The notes under the pieces are model-generated. The model was not told the DNA's origin. It was given only the letters and a program-made list of their open reading frames with translations, and did not search any database. From assembly GCA_022575985.1 (NCBI GenBank), contig JAKSXM010000129.1, forward strand, positions 1,511,501 to 1,575,500: 64,000 nucleotides of DNA. The letters are read 5' to 3'. Source of the stretch: Anagrus nilaparvatae (Eukaryota > Arthropoda > Insecta > Hymenoptera > Mymaridae). The translations under genes and the position numbers were made by a program. This document shows, in pieces, positions 56,761 to 64,000 of this stretch; positions within the stretch are counted from its first letter, which is position 1, and every line of letters starts with the position of its first letter.

Positions 56761-57590
56761 GGGACTGATTCCAGTTCTTGAGATTTTGACAGTTGACGAT
56801 ATGACAGGTTATAAGTATGACAATTTTTTGACAAATCACAAGTAGACGATTGACTATGGACATTACAAGTGCCTGACGTGAAACAATTAAATATCCAACC
56901 TATTGTAGATTTTTGAGCTAAAGGTTCACCTGAGACACCTTTTTTAAGTCCTTTCTCTAAAATGAATGTATAAATGTGACTGCTGAGGATCATTTCAATT
57001 TTATTGACGGAAAAGAAGTGAGGATCAGCGATTTTTATACCAGAGAGGTGTTGACAAGACGAATTGAAGCTAGAGAATTTAGGAACATAAGAAGATACAT
57101 TAGCTACTATAAAGGCTTCATTATTATAAATATAATTTGAATTTATACATGACCTTACTGAAAGACGAGTTATGACCCTGACATTGACAAAAAGATCTGA
57201 TACAGATAGGACATCGAAGTGGCAAGAAGATCTTTGGAGTCCGAGTCGTTGAGTAACAGATTCTGAAGCAAAGGCTACTTCGGAACATGGGTCTGAAAGA
57301 GCTCTGACTTGTGAAACTTGACCGTTTGAAGAATTATCTTCGACAATAGCAGTGCCCATTATGACGAAGGCTTGCTGCAAGACTAGATTTGAAAACGTGA
57401 CTGACTGAGACACAAGACTTGGCGCTATAGAGGCTGCACCTTGATCAGTTGATAAGGAATTTGGCTTGGACTGAAGTACTGGATTTGTTTGAGCAAAGAC
57501 CTTACGCAATAAAGAGTGATGTTGCAGATGACAGGTGTGGCAAGTTTTTAACTAGAGACATTGAGTGATTGGATGCTTGCCAAGACAATT
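56448..57590 (-). pseudogene. BEL 3 zinc knuckles, protease and repeat tail
   Basis: Minus strand: zinc knuckles CLNCLGKHPITQC and CHTCHLQHH (near 57600-57520, with a stop between), then the protease: QAFVIMGTAIVEDNS, RALSDPCSEVAFASES (Asp-x-Cys-Ser as in BEL 1), IKIADPHFFSVNKIEMIL, KSTIGWIFNCF. The end of the open frame, about 56760-56448, is four ~24-residue repeats around YLNLNKLVFVNFLP, YLNLSQLYFKNSL, CINLNQLSFVNSL and SLNLDQLLL. The frame stays open to 56448, where the RT is lacking. Confidence 0.8.
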
Positions 57591-58078
57591 AAGACATAAA
57601 GATTCGACATTTGCAAGTTCAAATCGTGCTTTCGCGGCTTTATCCGACCTTGAATATTGTTGCAAAAGGAGCTACATGACGTGTTGCTTTCTATTGCGTT
57701 GAATGTTTGGAAATGATCCTGAGGAAATGATTTTGATTCTGTAAGGCTTGCAGGCTGCTTTGACGGGCTGTTCAATTTAAGAAGGCGTTTCTTCTCTAAG
57801 AAGAGTCCATATTGACTTATGTAGATTTCTTCCATGTTGTCCAGAGAAAATTCGTCGTCTTTAAAATATTTGGTGCTTAAGATTTCTTGATCAGCTGACT
57901 CTAGAAGCTTTGCGTGATTGCTTTGATATTTTGAGTAATTGGAGTCGAAAAGCAAAAGACTTGCCTCGATTCCGTCTATGGTATTGACTTCTTGACCCTT
58001 GATGTATTGATTAAAGGCTGTTCTGATTTCCTTGTATAAAATCATTTGACTTGAGAGTCTATCATCCAATTGAGACAT
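57548..58078 (-). pseudogene. BEL 3 gag, N-terminal part
   Basis: Starts at a true ATG (MSQLDDRLSSQMILYKEI). Helical gag N-terminus with IDGIEASLLLFDSNYSKYQS and ISQYGLFLEKKRLL. The usual central BEL gag block (LPxFxG..) is absent, indicating an internal deletion before the zinc knuckles. A frameshift near 57650 separates it from the knuckle frame. Confidence 0.7.
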
Positions 58079-58760
58079 GACTGACTTGTATGTTGTGCGA
58101 CACGAGATATTTGGAAAAATAAAAAAAAAATTATTAAAATAAAAAATAAATTAAGTTTATATTTTTTTAGTTTAATTTGACTAGAATTTAGACTTTGACG
58201 AGACTATATTGTACATCTTCGCTAATTTTATTGATTGACATCAATAAGTCTTGAAAATAAAAAATAAATTAAATTTATTTTTTGATATGACTGATATTCA
58301 TTGAAGATAGATTATGTTTAAGACGAGACTGTACTGTATACGTTGATAGTAATTGATTGAGGTGCATAGATGTTGAAGAATAAAAAATAAAAAAGTAAAA
58401 AATAAAAAATCCATATGACAAGGCTGAACTGTATATATAAAAAAAATTTTCAAAAAATTTTTGAGGCGAGGCTGTACTGTAGCGACTTCCAAGAAGAGCA
58501 CGTGCCGGTATATTATACGTAGAAAAGGTTTCTTGACCTCTTGACATGCGTTGGTTAGAAAGAGATGGTTGTTAATTTGATATTAAAATATACATACTAA
58601 ATTTTGATGTATGACGTCACCAACATGGAGCACCGTGCTTTTTCCTTTTTTTCACTGACCTTGATTCTTGATTTTTGACAATGATGTTTTTTGATTTTTT
58701 ACTTTTTATTTTTTCACTTTTTTGACGATTTTGCACTTAGTATTTTGCCTCCTGAACTAT

Positions 58761-58775
58761 CTGCTCGAAGGACCA
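58761..58775 (-). other. BEL 3 primer-binding region
   Basis: Minus-strand TGGTCCTTCGAGCAG directly follows the 5' LTR (which ends TTTTCCA) and aligns with TGGTCATTCGAGCC of BEL 2. Confidence 0.7.
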
Positions 58776-59125
58776 TGGAAAATATTGGCTAATTGCTGGT
58801 TAATAATAAATGGCGTGTTCAGGAAATTAGGCGACAAAATGATATTTGACATAACGTATTTAAATAATAAAAATAATGTGGATTTATTGACACTAAAAAA
58901 CAATGTTACTTGACGTTACCTCTCTTACATAATAATTTCATAAAATAACGACACTTTACATAAATTAATTAATATAAAATCACTGACAGGTGTAATTCAC
59001 CAATTAATTGGGAAAGACACATAATTAACTGACTTGACAAATAAATGATGATTAAATATATGGATAATATAACACGTTAGACTTATAAATATTAAATTGA
59101 CATGATAATAAAAAGACAATAGGCA
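58776..59125 (-). repeat. BEL 3 5' LTR
   Basis: Same 350 bp as 55441-55790, opening TGCCTATTGTC on the minus strand. Confidence 0.88.
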
Positions 59126-60050
59126 CGTAATTTAGACGATGTATAACGTGCTTCTAATGTCGCAAGACTGATGCTGGTCAGCGAAGGGGCGGTAAAAGAC
59201 GCCGGTTTAGGCGCGCGACGATTTACATAAAATGTCAAATTAGTAAAATAGCACCTGCTTGACCAACGTCGATCTTGCTACGTGAGAGCCGCGAGAAATA
59301 AAGATTGTATTTTAAACAAGACCCATAGTGCCAATTACTTGGCAGCATTTTTTTATATTTAAGAAAAAATTTTCTTAATTCTGAGCTGTTAAAAGAATAA
59401 TTATTTTGTACACATATAGGTGAATTAAATTAATGGGCATGTCACGCTACTAGAATTTATTGTTAAATAGCGTAATATCGTATATTGTGTTATAGCTGAG
59501 CATGGTAAGTTTAATTATTGTGACTCCTGCTAATATCATTGTTGATGCTCTGTGAGTTTGCTCTTCGATTTTTTGTTTTTTAAATATTAATCTTAATTTG
59601 TTGATATAATATATTATACACATTAAGAATAATATTTAAATGTGATTAAAAAAAATTTTTTATATATAAGTGAAGAAATTATTAATATTTAAAAAATGAA
59701 AGATTTAGGATTATGCGAATCATTTAAACAGTTTAAATGCATAAATTTTTGTCTGATTTTATAATATTCCAGAAATATTATTTTAAGTATTTAATTTTTC
59801 CCGCTTATATTTAGGTAGAAAAATTACATACCTGTTTTTAAAATTTTTGATTAATCATGCTTATAAATATTAAATGACCTATAAAATATTAGCGATAAAA
59901 AATAAAATACGATCGTTTGCTTATAAGTAAGTGCATTTGATACATTTGTGATTATCAAAAAGAATTAATTTTTTCTGCATGAAATATTATACATTTAATA
60001 CTTGTAAATATTGGTTTCGTCGTTTTGAAATCCAATGATTTGATTTTATG
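59126..60050. other. Spacer with a short GC-richer block
   Basis: 59140-59330 is GC-richer (GGCGGTAAAAGACGCCGG, AGAGCCGCGAGAAATAAAG) and resembles an LTR end with AATAAA, but no partner was found. The remainder to 60050 is AT-rich with no gene. Confidence 0.4.
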
Positions 60051-60790
60051 AATTTATCTGAGTACGTATAAATTAGTGCCGAAGCAAGTAATGCCAAATC
60101 TTATAGTAAAATTTTTTCATATTTTTTAGATATTTCACTTTTTAACGAAATTTTCGAAATATTTTAATTTTTCCATAAATAGTAAAAATTTAATATCTCA
60201 AAAACTACGATATGTGAGCAGAAAATGGCCTGTATCACCCGCAGTCTTTTTTTTCTATATTTTGATACCGGTTTTATGTCACTTAGTTTGGTGAATCTTG
60301 AGTCATTAGGGTACAGATAAATTATTAAAAATACCATAAAAAATAAAAAAATGAAAAAAAAATTTTTTATTAGCTTCAAAAATATTTTATAAAATTTTAA
60401 AGATACCTCCGTTTTTAATAAAAATTTCAGAGAATACGTAAAAATTAGTGCCGAATCGAATACTACAAAGTTCGATAGCAAATTTTTTCGATAGTTTCGA
60501 GATATTTCAATTTTTCTTAAAAAATTTAAAAATTTTATCAAGTTCAAAAATACTAAAAATTAAATATCTCAAAAACAACGATAGCTGAGCAGAAAATCTA
60601 TGGCCTATGTCACCCGCAGACTTTTTTTCTTCATTTTGACACCGGTTTTATGCTAATTGATTCGGCGGTTCTTGCCTGATGAGTGGACAGACAGACAGAC
60701 AGACAGACAGACAGAGAAACAAATAAATTTTCAAATATATATAGTACTAGCAAAAGTTGGAGGGGGGGCTCCGCCCTCCCTGTGTTGCAT
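60051..60790 (+). repeat. A-B repeat pair 1
   Basis: Unit A (from about 60058, GTATAAATTAGTGCCGA to CACCCGCAG near 60240) is followed by unit B (from about 60430, AAAATTAGTGCCGAATCG to CACCCGCAGAC near 60615), then GACAG repeats, ATATATATAGTACTAGC and a GC-rich hairpin AGGGGGGGCTCCGCCCTCC at about 60760. A and B are diverged copies of one sequence. Confidence 0.8.
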
Positions 60791-61550
60791 TTACTTTTGT
60801 TTCTGTTGCTTAAGAAAATCATGTTTCACTGCACATTTATAATTATGCAAACACATTAAAAGTTTTCAGAAGAGCCTAGTTCTATCCCCAGTAAAGTTAA
60901 AATTATTAATTAAGGAAAAATATTTGAAAAGGTATTGGAGAGGCTATTTCTAATCCCGAAGATAATTTATTTCTTATGGAATCCAACAGAATCTAGCATT
61001 TTAGTATTAGTATATCGTGTACTATTTTGGTATTCTATATACTTAGAGACTTCAAGACCTATTATGAATCATGTTAGCCGGCTAGTGATTTCATAATTTA
61101 AACTTCGTGTTATTAACTGGATATGCAATTTTTTCGATATTTTTTGATCTAGAGAATTTAAGGTCTCATAATAAAAATTTATCAAATAATTTTCAGAGGG
61201 GCCTCTTTATAGTCCTAACAGTTTGTAGCGTAAACAAATATAAATTGCAAATAATACAGTAATTTTTAAATAAAAAATCGTACATTTGATTCTTGGATAT
61301 GCAAAATCTAGTTTTTCAGAGGGCCCAATTATTGGTTAATGATAATCTCGATAAACTAAATGTAAAAAAATTAATTTATGATACAACAATCATGTTTTTG
61401 TTTTCTGAATAGTAAAGAATCTATAAAATTTCTTGAATTTTTCTCTTTTTTTTTTATTTTACTGCAAATTATCGAAAATTTTTTTTGAAAAATCAAAGAA
61501 ATGTTCAGGCTCTAAAAAAATTTTCACATTTTTAAAGAAGCGTCCGTTTT
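60791..61550. other. Spacer between repeat pairs
   Basis: AT-rich with no gene or repeat pair recognised. Confidence 0.45.
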
Positions 61551-62260
61551 TTATGCAAATTTATCTGAATACATATAAATTAGTGCCGAATCGAGTAATA
61601 CCAAAAATTTTATCATATTTAGAAGTTATTTCACTTTTTAAGCAAATTTTCAAAAAATTTTATTTCTTCCAAAAATAGTAAAAATTGAATATCTCCAAAA
61701 GTACGGTAACTGAGTTTCAAAACTATGGCCTATGTCACCCGCTGACTTTTTTTCTATATTTCGATACTTCATTTTGACATTTATTTGACCCTGATGATGA
61801 AACACATACACACACAGACCCACAAATAGATGATTATAAATACCACAAAAAGTAAAAAAATTTTTTAAAATTTTCGGACCAGCTTAAAAAATATTTTATA
61901 AAATTTTAAAGATACCTCCGTTTTGAATAAAAATTTAGGAGAATACGCAAGAGTTGGTGCCAAATCGAATACTACAAAGTGTGACAGTAAATTTTTTCGA
62001 TAGTCTCAAGATATTTCAATTTTTGTTAAAAATTTTAAAAAATTTTATTAAGTTCAAGAACATTAAAAATTGAATATCTCCAAAAGTACGATACCTGAGT
62101 CGCAAAACTATAGCCTATGTCACCCGCGGACTTTTTTTCTTTAATTTGACACCGGTTTTATTAAATTTCGTTCACTGGTTTGACCCTGATGATAATACAC
62201 ACACACACACAGACACACAAATAAATTTTCAAATATATATAGTAGTAAGATTAAGATAAG
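61551..62260 (+). repeat. A-B repeat pair 2
   Basis: Unit A 61560-61830 and unit B about 61915-62240, each ending in CACACA/ACAG microsatellite and, for B, CAAATATATATAGTAGTAAG. Same order and spacing as pair 1. Confidence 0.8.
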
Positions 62261-62290
62261 ATATTACAGCAATGTATAAATATATATACA

Positions 62291-62375
62291 TACAAGCTGC
62301 CTCCGGCTCGCTTCGCTCGCCCCGGCGGCCACCATGGGGGCTGCGCCCCCCTGGACCCCTGCGGCTTTATTTTTC
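62291..62375. repeat. GC-rich island with hairpins
   Basis: AAGCTGCCTCCGGCTCGC, TTCGCTCGCCCCGGCGG and GGGGGCTGCGCCCCCCTGG are strongly GC-rich within AT-rich DNA. The last pairs GGGGGC with GCCCCC. Related shorter hairpins occur at about 60760, 62680 and 63200. Confidence 0.8.
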
Positions 62376-62659
62376 CAAAAATATGTTGTTTTAGGTTACT
62401 TAATATTTTGTAAAATAACCTTTTTTATCCGAAGTATTAACTAAAATTTACTAAATCATAAAAATTAAGGGCATATGAACCCAGAGAGATAATTAGTAAT
62501 CAGCAATACAAAGCTTAGCTACCCTTCCATAGGATCCACAAGTGTTCGATGTTTCCCTCGAATACCCATTCTAGGGTTCTGTCTGATAATAGCTATTCAA
62601 GCTTCTTTTAGTTACTATATTCAGTTACTACATCAGTGGCTGATAAAAATTAGAAATTT

Positions 62660-63300
62660 ATATAATACTAGCAAAAGTTGTAGGGGGCGGCTCCGCCCCC
62701 CCGTCCCTGTGTCACATTTACTTCTGTTTGTGTTGTTTCAAAAAATCATTTTTCATTGCAAATTTATAATTATGCAAACACATTCAAACTATTCAGAGCA
62801 GCGTAGGTGAAACATTAATGAAAAATTATAGGTTCTGATTGATTCTCTAGTTATAATAGAGAAAATAAAAAAATTTAACAGAGTACGTATAAATTAGTGC
62901 AAAATCAAGTAATACCAATTGTGACAGTAAAATTTAATCATATTTTTTAGGTATTTCACTTTTCAAGCAAATTTTCAAAATATTTTATATATCCTAAAAA
63001 TTGTAAAAATTGAATATCTCCAAAAGTAAGAAATCTGAGTCACAAAACTATAGCCTATGTTATCCGAATACTTTTATTATTTATTATGACACTGGTTTCA
63101 TGTCAAGTGGTTCGGCTGTTCTTGAGCCATTAGGGTACAGATTGACAGACAGACAGATAAATTTTCAAATTTATATAGTACTAGCATAGGTGTGAGGGGG
63201 GGCTCCGCCCCCCCTGATCTATTCCCGGTGTTGTTGTTATTGATTTTTTATTATTATCATGTTGTTATTGTCCAAAATATATATCAATGTCAAAAAAAAT
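62660..63300 (+). repeat. Hairpin modules and unit A, copy 3
   Basis: GTAGGGGGCGGCTCCGCCCC at about 62680 ends one repeat. Unit A follows at 62885-63180 with ACAGACAG and ATATAGTACTAGCA, then GGGGGGGCTCCGCCCCCCC and the TGATCTATTC module (63175-63290), which matches 1980-2105 inverted. Confidence 0.75.
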
Positions 63301-63566
63301 TAACGCCTTGAAATAAGCTAAAATTTTTTTCTTAATGTAGACCTTTTACCAGTTCAAATGTGACCAATAAGATAAAATTTGTAGTAAATTCAAAGGAATG
63401 GTGTAATTTTGAAAATGGGCCAAATCAGGCTATTTTTGGACCTTTGAAGAGACATATTTCGGGCCCATGAGGTGCTAGAGGACTAAAACTTTGGCTGAGG
63501 GACTTTTTTATCACCCCAAACTATACCCTAAAATTTGAGTTGAATATATATAATATATAGTAAAAA

Positions 63567-63597
<31 letters not shown>

Positions 63598-64000
63598 TAA
63601 AGCAACGTACGTTTTTAATAAAAATTTAACTAAGTACGCATAAATTACATTTTAATATAGAATATAAGTTACATTATAATATACACAGACCCACAAATAA
63701 ATGCCATACCATAGAAATACCATAAAAATAAAAAAATGAAAAAAATTTTTTTACCAGCTTTAAAAATATTTTATAAAATTTTAAAGATACCTCCGTTTTG
63801 AATAAAAATTTCAGAGAATACGTAAAAATTAGTGCTGAATCGAATACTATGAAGTGCGATAGCTAAATTTTTCGATAGTTCGAGATATTTCAATTTTTGT
63901 TAAAATTTTTAAAAAATGTTATCAAGTTCAAAAATACTAAAATTTAAATATCTCAAAAACTACGATAGCTAATCAGAAAATATAGGGCCTATGTCACCCG
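63301..64000 (+). repeat. Spacer, poly(T) and unit B running off the window
   Basis: A poly(T) run of about 26 nt at 63567-63592, then unit B from about 63800 (GTAAAAATTAGTGCTGAATC) to the window end at CACCCG. The intervening 63301-63560 contains no gene. Confidence 0.7.

Larger units (their letters stand above)
55441..59125 (-). mobile_element. BEL/Pao LTR element 3, internally deleted
   Basis: Direct LTRs of 350 bp (55441-55790, 58776-59125). The minus-strand interior starts TGGTCCTTCGAGCAG (58775-58761), then gag (58078-57548), zinc knuckles and protease (to about 56800), a tandem-repeat frame (to 56448) and ~650 bp of noncoding DNA to the 3' LTR. RT, RNase H and integrase are absent. 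Flanks AGACC and CGTAA do not match. Defective. Confidence 0.85.

Noticed and set aside
60631..60842. Opposed short frames around the GACAG repeats
   Set aside because: Produced by the ACAG microsatellite and GC hairpin of the dispersed repeat.

Overview
The window is eukaryotic, strongly AT-rich, and almost wholly built of transposable elements stacked inside one another. Insect-type repeat families dominate: R1-clade and CR1/Jockey-like non-LTR elements, BEL/Pao and copia LTR elements, CACTA, Mutator-like and pogo-like DNA elements. The single recognisable host coding piece is one exon of a membrane adenylate cyclase (53214-53451, minus). I infer an AT-rich insect genome, perhaps a parasitoid wasp; the species cannot be fixed from the sequence alone.

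Layout. 1-2676: AT-rich spacer with CA and TC microsatellites and one dispersed-repeat copy. 2677-6848: a 4.2 kb element with ~300 bp terminal inverted repeats, holding a 1.74 kb near-perfect palindrome, a Mutator-like transposase remnant and half of a second foldback element. 6849-9035: noncoding, with a 781 bp inverted-repeat element and a perfect 32-bp-arm hairpin. 9036-22730: a minus-strand copia element (3' LTR 9036-9320, pol remains to about 11345, 5' LTR 22455-22730) split by a nest of R1-clade elements: a full-length minus-strand copy (14152-20957; ORF1, ORF2, structured 3' UTR, poly(A)) and a 5'-truncated plus-strand copy (21007-21954). 22731-24726: noncoding. 24727-28350: decayed minus-strand non-LTR element with a 1218 bp foldback element inserted in its reverse transcriptase. 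28356-36850: second decayed minus-strand non-LTR element whose ORF1 is cut by a complete 5.65 kb CACTA-like transposon (30877-36528) with two genes. 36850-38255: spacer, tandem repeats and one arm of an inverted repeat. 38256-45120: plus-strand BEL/Pao element. 45121-48625: spacer with a pogo-like MITE. 48626-51661: non-autonomous minus-strand BEL relative, inserted in a satellite-like repeat field. 51662-55440: satellite, minisatellite and the adenylate cyclase exon. 55441-59125: third BEL element, minus strand. 59126-64000: dispersed repeats in A-B pairs, ending in short GC-rich hairpins.

Function. The most intact coding unit is the R1-clade pair: a gag-like zinc-knuckle ORF1 and an endonuclease/reverse transcriptase ORF2 joined by an ATGA stop-start overlap. 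The CACTA element keeps both termini and a multi-exon accessory gene, but its transposase is broken by an exact 301 bp tandem duplication and two stop codons. The other elements are dead by stops, frameshifts or deletions. The nesting gives a relative chronology: copia before R1 copies; non-LTR element 1 before its foldback; non-LTR element 2 before CACTA; satellite before BEL 2; an older inverted repeat before BEL 1.
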